A DNA stretch of 64,000 nt from Pelobates cultripes (lineage: Eukaryota > Chordata > Amphibia > Anura > Pelobatidae). The stretch lies in assembly GCA_933207985.1 (NCBI GenBank), contig OW240916.1, positions 82,386,980 through 82,450,979 of the forward strand. Reading direction: 5' to 3'. This document shows, piece by piece, positions 1-11,282 of this stretch; within the stretch, counting starts at the first letter, position 1, and each line of letters begins with the position of its first letter. Made by a program: the position numbers and the translations under genes. The notes under the pieces were generated by a model. The model had not been told where the DNA came from and did not search any database. It saw only the letters and a program-made list of their open reading frames with translations.

Positions 1-375
1 GTTTTCAAGTACGTCCTGGGGATGTTGCCTTACTCCAGCATCAAGTGGTTGTTACTATTACCCAATTTATAAATATCTTAATCTTAATATAAAAACATAT
101 TAATATACACGTTGACTTTAAATATATATATTTAGATTCTATGTGAATATTTATGTAATCTTTTCACATAATTGATGTGATTTTACAAATTCTAATTTGA
201 GGGACCCGCCTGATAACCCAGGCAAAAAGTCCAGAGAATTACATTTGCAAGCCCTATATTTAACCTTCTAACTTTCCAAAACACCATAAAACGTGTACAT
301 GGGGTTACTGTTTTTGTCATCAAACTTCACTGAAGACAAACCTGAGTGTTTTGAAAAAATAAAACATATCCCGAC
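1..375 (-). mobile_element. piggyBac-like repeat, part left of the ERV
   Basis: This stretch matches the interior of the 2-kb repeat at 12559-14772: it shares the run around 'acaccataaaacctgtacat' and the following block. It continues on the other side of the provirus at 12077-12534, where it ends in CCTTAAGGGG followed by TTAA. It is therefore the older target into which the retrovirus inserted. Its left end lies outside the window. No open frame was recognised. Confidence 0.6.
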
Positions 376-880
376 TGAAATGGAAAAATCAATCAAGGTA
401 TTGATTATTTCTTTGTGTATCTGCCCCTGGCCAAATCAATGAAACAATGCGTGCACGCTCCCTGAAGTAATTCACACCAGACACAGGTTCCAGGTTGTTG
501 AATAACTTGAGGAATGTTTATTCAGAGGGGACGGCAAGTCCCTTTTAAAGCAAAATTACATCATAAGCATTGTCAGAGATAACATGGAATAATACATCAA
601 TTATTGGTTAGGTGTTAAGTGGTTGCTCTAATGCTCTGCCTACTGAAGTGATGTCACCGGGGCCATGAGGGTCTCCCACGGTTTCCCGGCGCCATCTTGT
701 TGCACGAGGTAGTTAGTTGGTGTTAAGAAGGGAAGGGGGGGGGGAGGAGGGGTTAGAAGCTTCTAGCAGCCATTTTGATTAAAACATGTGTGCTTAGCTT
801 TATATATGATATATCGTGGAATGAGTAAATAGACATTTTTCACTAACTAGGAAATATGTGCAGACCTTATTTCCACAACA
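376..880 (-). repeat. 3' LTR of the ERV
   Basis: 505 bp, beginning TGAAATGG and ending CCACAACA on the plus strand, so TG...CA in both senses. In proviral sense it has a TATA-like TTTAAAA followed about 20 bases later by AATAAA (517-522 on the plus strand). This implies a short R region with the polyadenylation signal near its start. It pairs with 11572-12076. Confidence 0.93.
517..522 (-). terminator. polyadenylation signal AATAAA in the 3' LTR
   Basis: AATAAA on the minus strand, just downstream of the TATA-like box. In the 3' LTR this is the copy that would end proviral transcripts. The identical hexamer in the 5' LTR is at 11713-11718. Confidence 0.65.
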
Positions 881-897
881 GTCCCCCCTAAAAATGG
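881..897 (-). promoter_or_regulatory. polypurine tract (plus-strand primer)
   Basis: Directly next to the 3' LTR, in proviral sense, lies a T-run followed by AGGGGGGA and one C before the LTR's TGTTG. Position and purine run match the plus-strand primer of retroviral reverse transcription. Confidence 0.85.
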
Positions 898-1069
898 CTA
901 TTTATCATAACAACTGCTACTGTCCCTAATATGTCCCTAGCTCCCTACAGCTCATCTGTCTTAACAAGCATCGAACACTTCACTCCGTGGGTAACCCGCA
1001 GTGGCTAGTCCACCACATCTCCACACGTGAGACTCGCCTGCTAAGACAGACGCTTTCCCTACACTGTCC

Positions 1070-2984
1070 CTACAGGAAAGCAGTTGTCTGTTTGAACTGA
1101 TGTGATTGAAGGGGTGTATGTGGAGTGTCATCTTCGAGGTCTGTGATATCTTGATGTAGGAAAGTAGGGGTCACGTCATCTATAGTCTTATCTACCGCTT
1201 TCTGTAAGTACTTCTGTATGCAAGGGAGTACGCAACAGGTTAGAAATAAGATGATGATGATCATTATAAGAACAGCTGTCCCTACCTGGAAGAGGGTCCT
1301 TTGCCAACCATTCATCCATCCAAACCATCTGTCCCAAGTGTCAGTGACTCCTGAATTCTTCTTTAGCTCATCTGAAAGACTATCTAGCTTCTCTATGGCC
1401 ATAGTCACCTTACCATTGGGCCCAGTGTTGTCTGGAATGTATGTGCAGCATGTCATAGTCTCAGGGAGGATTTTACATACTCCCCCTTTCTCAGCTAAAA
1501 TCATATCTAGGGCCATTCTGTTCTGAAATGTCATTTGAGTAGTGGCTTGCAACTGTTCTGCTAGGCCCTGTAGGGAATCCCTTGTGTAGTTAACGAAGCG
1601 CTGCTGATTATAATAGATGTAGTTGATCCAATTGACATTTTTGTTAGCAGTTATCATTGGAATTAGGGATTTAAATCCTGCAGCCACTTCATCTCTTGCT
1701 TTGAATTCGTTAGGCACCCCCCTTGGCACACCTATGGCATCAATATACACATGGGGGTCAAAGCTCCCTCGGATAGGAGCCTCTCGTTTGGTTCTAGAGT
1801 GTACATGTGTAAGGTTTAACGCGTTATGACTTCCATCTGGAATAATGTGGATAGGCATTATGACTTTGGTTAGGGCACACTCCCCCCACCATTGCCCAGC
1901 TAATTGGGACCTCAATTGTTTGTCACCACATAACCAATAGATATCACCGATTGTCTTTGTGTGGTTCTTTAGCAGTGATACAGGTGGATTATGGTAAGTT
2001 GAGCAGTATCCTGATGGGAATTTGCCCAAATACAAACCAGCGTTCTTAGGTATTGTATAACATGTGTAATTACCTGGGTAGACGGTGACTCCATCAGGTG
2101 GTTTTACATGTCCATGAGTGATTGGGTAAATTCTCTTCCATGATTCACATGTTGAGGAGTTGGTGGTGGATTGTGCATAAAGACTCAGAACACATAATTC
2201 TACTTCAGGAGGTAAGCTCAGAGGTACTGTGTCCAGATGGGGCCTGGCTCCTCGACATACATAACAGTTAGTCTTATTATGTGAGTTTGCATTATATCTC
2301 ATCCATTCTAGCCACAAATTAGTGTCTGAAAACCCAGTTTCTACTGCCATGGTATCCTCAAAGATGGGGTTAGCTATAGCTACCATGTCATGTAGGGTCT
2401 TAATATGTGGTTTTAATGGGTTAATGATCATGTGAGTGGCCCCTACCCAGTCTGGGGAGGTGAGCATGTCTTGTAGGTAAAATGTCCCCAATGCATTATG
2501 TGAGCCACCTCCCTTCCAGTACATTCCCATCACATACTCCCCTGCATCCCTTGGGCTGGGGTGTTCTATATTCAGGGTAAGTTTAATGGGAGTTGACCCT
2601 GTGGGTTTACTCAGTCATTCTAGAAAGTAGGGGCTTCCCGTCTATGTCAAGTCTGTCCAGTGCAACTTGAGGTCTGTAGCCCCATGGTCTACCTGTATTC
2701 CACCCGGCAGCTTTCCATGAACTACAATGGTGTCCCCAAGCTCCTCCAGTCACACAAATGTATGGATCCTTTTTGTTAGGTATGTCTTTGTATATGGCTG
2801 CATATTGTGTCTGTGGAAATGTACAAGTAACTATGTCACAGTAATCAAAGGTGTATGTGGCTACATCAGTATTAGAAGAATTGTACCAGAAAGTGTAAAC
2901 GTGATTATCTTTGGTTATGGCCACTTGTTGGGCCCAGGCAAAGTGTAGCAACATAAGAAAACACAAGACACATAATAAATTCAT
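1070..2984 (-). pseudogene. env: env: envelope glycoprotein precursor (SU and TM), broken by one frame change
   Basis: The ATG at 2984 overlaps the pol stop by four bases (ATGA). The first 125 codons hold a signal peptide (hydrophobic residues 4-18, then AQQ) and the SU N-terminus, ending at a stop at 2607. The reading continues in another frame; the fragment 2533-1070 has 487 codons without a stop. In that fragment, CYVC (residues 90-93) looks like the SU CXXC motif. RTKR (247-250) is a furin-type cleavage site. An immunosuppressive-like stretch at about 320-345 is followed by GGVC and then CC with eight residues between. The membrane helix is about 417-437, with a cytoplasmic tail of about 50 residues. 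Several N-X-S/T sequons are present. A one-base change near 2610-2620 separates the frames. It would encode the receptor-binding and fusion protein; as read it is not translatable in one piece. Confidence 0.88.
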
Positions 2985-4041
2985 ATTTCAACAGGATCAG
3001 CCTCTTCAGGAGCAGGCACTTTTTTGCAATGTGAAGCGTGTATCCAAGAACTCTTTCCAGCTAGTTTAACTGACGTTGCTGTAATCAGGAGCACTTGATA
3101 AGGACCATCAAATCTCGGTTCTAGGGTGTGTTTTCTGAGAAACTTCTTGACCATAACCCAATCACCCGGAAGCAGCTTGTGTGTACCTGTATTCGACTCA
3201 GGATCTGGAATAGAAGAAAACACTTGGGCATGTATCTTGGTCAAGGCATGTGAGAGGGCAGTTACATGGTCTACCATAGCATCTGACTGAATCTGAAGCT
3301 GTTGGGGAAAGTAGCAACCTAACCTGGGTGCTGTACCAAACAAAATCTCATAAGGTGACAAGCTATATTTTCCTCTGGGAGTGTACCTTACACTAAATAA
3401 CGCTAGTGGGAGACTCTCGGGCCAGGGCATATTAGTTTCTTGTGACATCTTAAGCATTCTGGCTTTCAAAGTGCCATTCATGCGTTCTACCTTACCGCTA
3501 CTCTGTGGGTGGTATGGTGTGTGGAATGCAAGGGTCACCCCCAGTGCTGACCAGACTTCCCGTGTTGGCGAGGCCGTGAAGGAGGTCCCTTGGTCACTTT
3601 CAATTACTTCTGGAACTCCATAGCGGCAAACAATTTCTGTCAAAAGATACTTGGCTGTAGTCCTCGCGGTGAGATTAGTCACTGGAAGGCCTCTGGCCAT
3701 CCTGAAAACATGTCCACCATGACCAATGCATATTCATAACGTCCACTCTTTGGCATCTGAATGTGATCAATCTGGATCCTCTGGAAGGGGTATTGTGGTT
3801 TAGCTAGATGATTAGGTGCAGTCTTTATAATCTTTCCAGGATTGCATTTAGCACATATAGTACAAGATTTACAGTAATTCTGTGTTAAGGTAGTGATGCC
3901 TGGTGCTTCAAAATACTTGTCAATCAGTGAGTTCATCAGGAGTTTCGACAGGTGGGCTGGCCCATGGGCCCATTGGACCACCGCTGGAGTACATACTTCT
4001 GGGTAAGCAGAACTTGAGATTGATGGTGTAAACATCATCAC
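2981..4041 (-). pseudogene. pol: pol: integrase domain, split by frame changes
   Basis: Fragment 4041-3679 carries the zinc-binding HX3H (H26, H30) and CX2C (C60, C63), then the first catalytic Asp (D92, in QIDHIQ). Fragment 3700-2981 carries the second Asp (D36, in ESDQGTS) and the Glu (E72, in GKVERMNG) with 35 residues between, the D,D(35)E signature. It ends in a GPY/F-type C-terminal domain (DGPYQV). The enzyme would insert viral DNA into the chromosome. The two pieces are in different frames with the change near 3690; another lies near 4000 at the junction with RNase H. The final TGA overlaps the env ATG. Confidence 0.92.
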
Positions 4042-4740
4042 GGAGTACAGCTCCTTTATTCTTCCAACTTTGTTTCTCCTGGGGAGTAGCAGCAGCTTGT
4101 TGTTCCTTCAGAAGCCTAAGATCTGTAGGCAATGTTTGCATAGTGTAGATGGGTAGTGTATCTGTGGCCACTCTTCTGTCCACTTCCCATACTTGCCGTG
4201 CTGCTTCCTTAGCTGCCTGATCAGCTAAGTGGTTGCCACGTGCTTCTTCTGTGTCTAGTCTTCCGTGGGCTTTTACTTTCAGTACTGCCACCTCTGCTGG
4301 GAGTTCCAATGCATCCATCAGTTCTGCAATAGCTGCCCCATGTTTTACTGGGGTACCGGTAGCCGTAAGAAATGCTCTGGTCTTCCAAATTAAGCCAAAA
4401 TCGTGTGCTACTCCCAGGGCATATCTTGAATCCGTGTAAATATTGACACGTAGACCTTCAGACAATTTGCAGGCCACAGTTAGGGCTGTTAGTTTGGCTT
4501 CTTGAGCAGACTTAGCTGGTTGTAGGGCAGCTGCTTGTAATACTTGACATCCTGTGGTGACTGCATACCCAGTGTGATATTGTCCCTGTTCATCAGCAAA
4601 TCTTGACCCATCCACAAATAGTGTTTGGTCCGGGTTGAGTAATGCAGCTTCATAGACAGTTGGTAGGTGTGTAGTTTCCATTTTCATTTGTTCAAAACAA
4701 TCATGAGGAATATCTAGGTCACGGTGAGTGGATCTTCACA
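3920..4740 (-). pseudogene. pol: pol: RNase H domain and connection to integrase
   Basis: The fragment starting at 4687 shows the RNase H residues in order: D26 (FVDGSR), E63 (AQEAKL), D86 (YTDSRYA), H141 (KAHG) and D156 (HLADQAA). The same frame reads upstream to about 4725, where a one-base change separates it from RT. It would degrade the RNA strand of the RNA-DNA hybrid. The last residues (SMYSSGG onward) are out-of-frame tail. The true continuation into integrase is in the next frame from about 4000. Confidence 0.9.
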
Positions 4741-6598
4741 GGCTTCTGTGTGGTACCTTGGGTACCCTGCTGTACAGTGGTTAATAGTCTTTTTGTTGAT
4801 CCCTGTAGAAGTCAGTTGTTCTTGGGTCATTTGGCTCCAGGTTTTGGCCATCGGGCCTAGGTCTTTCCATGAGGTGTCGGGGGATCTGGTGAGAGATATG
4901 TGTGGGATAGCTGTTTCCCAATGATGATAGAGATGTGTCACATTCTCTGGAAGGTGGACTAAGATGAGCATGGTACCTGTGGGGTCCCAGAATAAGTCAG
5001 TCAGGGTAATTTGAATTTCTTTGAGCTGGAATAGTTCTTCCTCATAGTTCATATCAGGGACTGGTACGTCCTTAAACCACAAGGTACAGTGAAGTAGGGC
5101 CTCTGATTGTTCATCATGTGGAGGTGCAAGTGCAGGCAGCTGCAAATCTGTTCGAACCTCTGGGTTGATATCCAGGCTATACCAGTGCTGCACAACTCCC
5201 CCCTTGGGAAGTGGCAGAAGAGTGGCTGGGTTCAGGGAAAGACATCTCTGGAGTTTCACATTGTCAGGTAGAAGTAAGGAGGTTTGCAGACGGAGGTGAC
5301 GTTGGGAGGAAAGGTGTTTAGGTTGAACTTGGTGCAGGATTGCAGTAATGTCATGAGGGGCCAACACTGTGAGGTGATGGCCAAGAACAAAATCATTGGT
5401 CTTGTCCAGGAGGGCGCTGGCGGCAAACACCGCTCTGAGGCAAGAGGGGCTACCCCTCGCAACAGGATCAAGCATGCAGGAAAAATAGCCAATAGGTCGT
5501 TGCCTTGACCCATGTTTCTGGGTAAGGACTCCGGAAGCATGTCCTGACTTTTCAGAGACAAACAAATTGAAAGGAAGTTGGTAGTTGGGTAGGCCCAAAG
5601 CAGGTGCAGAAGCAATAGCTCTTTTCAGATTATGGAAACAGGTGATAGTTTCTGCAGTGAGGTGAAAGGGCTCACTCCTGAGGGCATCATAGAGTGGCTG
5701 CATGAGCTTTGATGCTTCGGGTATCCAGGACCTGCAATATGTGATAAGACCCAAAAAGGCATGAAGAGTCTGTGTTGCAGGTAAAGGGAGTTGCAGAATA
5801 GCTTGCACACGTTGAGAAGTTAGATGTTTGGTGCCATGGGAAAGGCAATGTCCCAAGAAGACCACAGAGGGCCGGCACCATTGTAGCTTTGATTTTGAAG
5901 CTTTGCAACCGGCTGCAGCGAGGAAACATAGAAGATCTTCTGAGTCACGCTCTGCAATGGGCAAATCAGGAGCACAGAGAAGGAGATCATCAACATATTG
6001 AAGCAGGACAACATCCAAATGAGATTTCTGCCAGGGATCCAGAACCAGAGACATGGCATGAGCAAACTGTGTGGGGGAATTCTGAGCCCCCTGAGGCATA
6101 ACAGTCCAGGTATATTGTTGTCCTTCATGAGTGAAGGCGAAGAGAAAGCGGCAGGAAGGGTCAAGGGGGACACTGAAAAAGGCATTAGCTAGATCCACTA
6201 CAGTGAATTTTGTGGAAGTTGGTGGGACTTGGGACAAGAGGGTGTGAGGGTTTGGAACAATAGCAGTGTCTTTTATGGTTACTTCATTAACAGCACGGAG
6301 GTCCTGCACCATGCGGTACTGGTCGGGTTGACCCTTAACAGTTCGCTTTTTAACAGGGAAAAGTGGTGTTACATGGAGATGTGCACTTGATGAGGGCACC
6401 TTTGGCAAGTAGGCTTTCAACTTGTTTGGTGATGGCTTCAGCTTGTGCTGGCTTCAGAGGATATTGTGGTCTACGGGGAGGTAGTGCTCCAGGCAGGAGT
6501 TGGACCAAGACTGGGGGTACATGTAAGCGCCCAATATCATCCGGGCCGGTGGACCAAAGTACGATCCAGAGCACTGGGGGTGTGTGAGACCCGTGCAT
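4714..6598 (-). pseudogene. pol: pol: reverse transcriptase
   Basis: The N-terminal part (6598-6350) and the main part (6420-4714, 568 codons) are in different frames, separated by a one-base change near 6370. In the main part, VVDLANAFFSVPL (residues 74-86, catalytic D76), MPQGAQNSPT (108-117) and QYVDD (141-145, catalytic D144 and D145) are motifs A, B and C of retroviral RT. The downstream thumb and connection regions are present and free of stops. The YVDD form and the QGAQNSP motif favour a gamma/epsilon-like RT. It would copy viral RNA into DNA using the Lys-tRNA primer. Confidence 0.93.
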
Positions 6599-7025
6599 TT
6601 CCTGTATTGTCAGTTAAATTCAACAAGATGGGGAGTGAGCAGAGGACAGAGGTATCTTTTTGTGATAAGGGGGTTGTCAACTCAACTTGACCATCTGCAG
6701 TAAAGGTAATAGAAGCCTGGAGCCGAGAGAGAACATCGGCACCTAGGAGGTTAATGGGGCAAGTAGAGGAAACAACAAACCGGGAGAGGATGTGTGATTC
6801 TACGTGTAGGAGCTTAGTAAGGGGGTTACTGCGTGGTGTACCATCCACCCCAAGAAGGAAGGGTCTGGCAGGTCTTGTTCCCTAAGGACACTACGGGCTG
6901 CACCTGTGTCAACTAGAAAGGTGGTTGGGTGACCCTCCACAGGGAGAACTACAGTAGCTAAAGGCCCTCCCCCATCCCCCGCACACTGCCATGGCAGGGG
7001 TTGCTGACACAGGCTTGCCAGTTAC
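6537..7025 (-). pseudogene. pro: pro: retroviral aspartic protease
   Basis: The active-site motif VDTGA lies at about 6899-6913 on the minus strand, inside TTFLVDTGAARS. The flap/C-terminal signature INLLGADVL is at about 6723-6755. The two are in different frames, separated by what looks like a missing G in a G-run near 6850. The protease frame opens immediately after the gag UAG at 7026 and differs from the gag frame. It passes into RT through another frame change near 6550. The protease would cleave the Gag and Pol polyproteins. Confidence 0.85.
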
Positions 7026-10000
7026 CTATTGTAATAAATCTAGATGGGCCTGGTCTGGTCCCTGGTACCGGCGGGAAGCGGAGGGAGGGTTAGTAGAATG
7101 CATGGGAGGACGGGATGGAAGGATGGCGTGGCGGGGCTGTGGCTGGCTGTCTTGGAAATCATCGTTGTCATACCCTTCAGCGGAGGCTGAAGTGTATGCA
7201 CGAGCTTCTGATGCAGGGAGCCGGGCTTGGGTGTATTCAGGAGGAGGAGGAAGCTGAGGCAACTGTGGATGGGGCAGGGCAGGGAGGTAACCAGTGGAGG
7301 GGAAGTTATAGCCGGTGACATGGGGACTTGGGTACCGGGGAGTCTGTTGGCGGAACACTCTAGGGTGTGGGCAATCTCTTCTAAAGTGACCTGGCTGATT
7401 ACAATTAAAACAGGTCCGGATTGTCGTGATAGTCCGGTCCCGGGAGAAGGGAATTGGTGCAGGCAGTGTCTGGGGTGATTGAGTGTACTGTTGGGGGAGT
7501 ATCTGAGGAACTTGGTTAGAACCTGCAATTGGTGTGGAGGTAGTGTACATCAGAGGACTAGTTCTTCGCTGTGTGGGTTGCAAAACAGATTCTAAGCCTT
7601 TGGCTACCAACAAAAGTTCTATACTCAGGGTGAGCTAAAATTAACCCCTTACGAATGTGTTCCCTAAGGCCTGCCACAAAAGCTGCAGATAGCATCTGGG
7701 TGTGTGCTTTGTTATAGGTGCTGAACCCTAAATCTGAAAAAGTCTGAGTCAACCTAGAGTGATACTTTTCAACTGTCTCAAGTTTATCCTGAATTATGTC
7801 ATTTATGCAAGTAGCCTGATCAGCTAGTTTATCCTGTGCCCAGGCTCGAAGCTGTTCACAGAAAATTTCACCAGAATGAAAATCAGTATCAGAAGGTAGT
7901 GGAGCGTCGTTAAAGCTCCGTTCCATAATTGGCCAGTATGCATCTCCAGCCTTTATTTCACACAAACTAATAAGATCCCGCCAAGCAGCGGAGTATGTTT
8001 TACGGATCTGGGCCATCCTGCGGAAAAAGGGCTTGGGGTGTTTCTCAGGATCAGGGAGTGAGGTCACAAGGGTAGCAGCTTGGGAAGGGTTGAAGGTAAC
8101 ATACATGGGTGGTGCACCATCAGCTCCATGGTTAATCTGGGTATAACCCTGGGGGATAGAGTGCCGTTGGGGGTGCCTGTTCCCCCCTAGGCGAGGTGAG
8201 CCCTGGTCCACCACAACGACCTCCTCGGGTACCACCGGGCCGCAGTGAAGAGTAGTCTCAGGGGTAGCTGTGGCGGGGGCGGCAGGGAGGCCGGTGATAG
8301 GAGAGGTAGTTGGGTGGAAACCCGAGGCCTGGGGGGAAGCACCCATTGCATAGGGTTGATCCGATGTCACAGACACCTCGGACCCAACCACCATGATTGG
8401 GTAACTAGGACTGGCGGAAGGGACATGAGGAATCAATGCCGTGGAAGGGGCTGTTATGGGGGCCGGTTGAGATGGGCGTGAGAGGTGAGTATTTAGGACA
8501 TGAGCAAGAGCAGAGATTGGATCGGAAGGCTCGGGGATGTTAGTGGGAGACAAGGAAGGGGTCGGAGGTTCGGGGGGAGGAGGTGGAAGAGGGGGTGGTA
8601 AATCAGTGGGAGGCGGCACAGGGATTGCGGAATTAACCAGGGAGGTAACAGCAGAGAAGAGGGCGGATATCGAGCTAGACAGGTCATTGGCCATGGATGG
8701 GTCAGGGGTCACCGGGGGAGGGGTCGGAGGGATGGGAACAGGGGGCTGTATCGTAACAACGTTGGTGGAGGGTTGGGACGACAAACCAGTCGGGGGAGGA
8801 GGAGGCAACGAGGTAGAGGGGACTGGGACTTCGGGAGGATGTAACGCTGGAGAAAGGGTTGGAGGGGTGGCAACAGGGGGTTGGATCAGGGCGGTGAGGG
8901 CAGAGATTAGGGACGGCAAATCGGCCGAGGGAGGAGGAGGCAACGAGGTAGAGGGGGCCGGGACTTCGGGAGGAGGTAATGCTGGAGAAAGGGTTGGAGG
9001 GGTGGCAACAGGGGGTTGGGTCAGGGCGGTGAGGGCAGAGATTAGGGACGGCAAATCGGCCGAGGGAGGAGGAGGCAACGAGGTAGAGGGGGCCGGGACT
9101 TCGGGAGGAGGTAACACTGTGTGGATAGCGGGAGGGTCCTGGAGGATGGGAGGGGTGTCTGTGCATAAGGGAGCAGAGGCAAGGGGACCGGGATTAACGG
9201 GCTGGACAAGATTCATGAGAGTGGAGAGTAGGGATGAGGGATCCTTGGAGGAGGAGGAGGAAAGGGAATGAGAAGGAGAGAAGGGCAGGGAGGGGGAAGG
9301 GGTAGGGGTCACGGGACAGGTCACTTTCGAAAGGCTAGCGAGGAAAGAGGAAAGGTCTGGGTCCGGGGGTATGGGAGAAGGATGGTCCGTGGGGGGGCAG
9401 GGGTCCGGAGGAACGGGGTCGGTGGAATGGGCAAGGGTCGGGGGAGTTGGGTGTGTAACAGACGAGGAGGGTGAGGGAGCGGGTGTTGCTAGGGATGGGG
9501 TACTCGAGGTGGAGAGGGAATGAGAGGAGGAAGAGGAGGGAACTTTGGTGGGTGAGGCGGGAGTAGTTAGGACGGGATCTTGACGAGGATTCGGAGTGGG
9601 AACAGGCGCTGGGAGAGGTAGCGGAGGACATGAAAGTGGGGAAACTTCAACAGACATGACGGGAGAATGGTTAATGGAGGGGGCTGGGTCAAAGGAGGGT
9701 TGGTGCATGAAGGTGGGTGGGAACGAGTGAAGTGGCACTGGGTAATAGTAAGCACCATCTGCACCGAGAACGGGGCACAGGGGGTTGGGGTCTGAAGGCA
9801 CACCCCCTGGGGGGTGGGGTCTGTACTGTGATGGGGGAAGCAGGGCGGGAATTTACTGTCGCGCACTGGGCGCCATCATAGGGCGGTGGTCGCGGGACAA
9901 TGGAAACATCATCATTGTTAACACTCCTATAGTAAACATACACAATTTGCCCCTCAAACTCCAACTCTTCCTCGACCCATCCTTCCCGTTTCAGACCTCC

Positions 10001-10237
10001 AGCTACCCGATACCAAGCCTCTGCAACCTTTGTGAGTCCATTATCCAACAACAACCCTTCCTTGTCTACGAGTAACTTCCTCCAAAACTCAGGCTGCAAT
10101 CTCCCACTGGGCAACATCTGGAAGCCACACACCTTAGCAATCTTTTTAAGTTTCAACATTGCATCTTCCCCTGCCCTTTCTTTCACAATGTCACAAGCCA
10201 GCAAGCCCTTGGTAGGTCTAGCGTGTTCCTGCCCCAT
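7026..10237 (-). pseudogene. gag: gag: matrix, very long proline-rich region, capsid, nucleocapsid
   Basis: The start is placed at 10237 because the ATG there opens MGQEH, a myristoylation-type N-terminus. The matrix part runs to about 9845. A +1 change between about 9803 and 9845, in a C/G-run, leads into a 747-codon frame (to 7558). Roughly its first 500 residues are Pro/Ser/Thr-rich and include a 45-residue tandem repeat. The capsid follows, with an MHR-like segment around DKLETVEKYHSRL. A second change near 7615 leads to the nucleocapsid, which has one CCHC knuckle (CFNCNQPGHFRRDC, encoded near 7400) and a tyrosine/proline-rich tail. It ends in UAG at 7026, followed by G. Gag would assemble the particle and package RNA. 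The proline-rich region is far longer than the usual p12-type linker. Confidence 0.9.
8800..9120 (-). repeat. in-frame 135-bp tandem repeat inside gag
   Basis: The run starting 'caacgaggtagaggg' recurs at 8806, 8941 and 9076, a period of exactly 135 bp. That equals 45 codons, so the proline-rich linker expands without shifting frame. The three copies are nearly identical. Confidence 0.88.
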
Positions 10238-10453
10238 CTCGAGTAATCGAAGCGTGCCACGTGCTAAAGACAGATAAATAGAGGAGGTACAAAGGAGAAG
10301 GAAAAAAGAATGTCTACAGTGCTCGACTGCCACGAGAACTTGAGCCCCGTGCGTCTTCCCCAAACGTAGACCAGTCACGGAGATCCGCCCACCCGGGGTG
10401 GTGGTCACGGACGGGAGCGAATGAGCGTGGGTGACTAACACAGCTCTGGGCAA
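10238..10453 (-). other. 72-codon in-frame extension upstream of the gag ATG
   Basis: The gag frame stays open upstream to an ATG at 10453. The extension has a hydrophobic core (FFLLLCTSSIYL) followed by charged residues just before MGQ. This resembles the layout of glycosylated Gag in gammaretroviruses, where an upstream start adds a signal sequence. It may also be chance read-through of the leader. Confidence 0.35.
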
Positions 10454-10775
10454 CAGGCACAGGAGAGATAAAGAACAAAGGAGAAAATGAACGTGGCTGC
10501 GCTAATGAGAAGACATTTGCAAAAATCACAAACATATAAATGAGCGTAAACTCCGGAATCCAGAACTAACCACACAATACACACACACACACCGAGGGTA
10601 CCCACACTGTAACAACAATTAAACAAAAACCACAGAATGATAGAGAGTAAAATGGCCATGTACATGTTAACACCACTGGTGCCAAATATTCAAAGTATAG
10701 CAATCCCCAGCCGTCACCCACCAGGCTGGTCCCGGTATAACACAGGTACCAATGAAAACACTGCAATAATCAAAC

Positions 10776-11282
10776 AAAATCCCAGCCCCACCGGCTGTAA
10801 CGCGTTCCCTGCCCGCTAGGCAGTCAAGCTAACATAAAATCCCAGCCCCACCGGCTGTAATGCGTTCCCTGCCCGCTAGGCAGTCAAGCTAACATAAAAT
10901 CCCAGCCCCACCGGCTGTAATGCGTTCCCTGCCCGCTGGGCAGTCAAGCTAACATAAAATCCCAGCCCCACCGGCTGTAATGCGTTCCCTGCCCGCTAGG
11001 CAGTCAAGCTAACATAAAATCCCAGCCCCACCGGCTGTAATGCGTTCCCTGCCCGCTAGGCAGTCAAGCTAACATAAAATCCCAGCCCCACCGGCTGTAA
11101 CGCGTTCCCTGCCCGCTAGGCAGTCAAGCTAACATAAAATTCCAGCCCCACCGGCTGTAACGCGTTCCCTGCCCGCTAGGCAGTCAAGCAAACATATAAA
11201 ATGCGTTCCCTGCCCGCTAGGCAGTCAAGCAAACATATTAAATGCGTTCCCTGCCCGCTAGGCAGTCAAGCAAACATATTTT
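10776..11282 (-). repeat. 60-bp tandem array in the retroviral leader
   Basis: Seven 60-bp units, then about three shortened units of roughly 40 bp, lie between the primer-binding site and gag. In proviral sense each full unit contains two short perfect inverted repeats: CTGCC-TAGCG-GGCAG and CAGCC-GGTGG-GGCTG. The shortened units keep only the first. The few differences between units fall in loops or spacers (for example the loop change near 10938 and T/C changes in the spacer). Confidence 0.9.

Noticed and set aside
7020..7035. Programmed frameshift between gag and pro
   Set aside because: With many other one-base changes in this copy, the frame difference cannot be told from damage; a UAG followed by G would also fit readthrough.
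8537..9271. 244-codon glycine-rich frame antisense to gag
   Set aside because: A mirror of the proline codons of the real Gag frame, which has matrix, capsid and zinc-knuckle neighbours.
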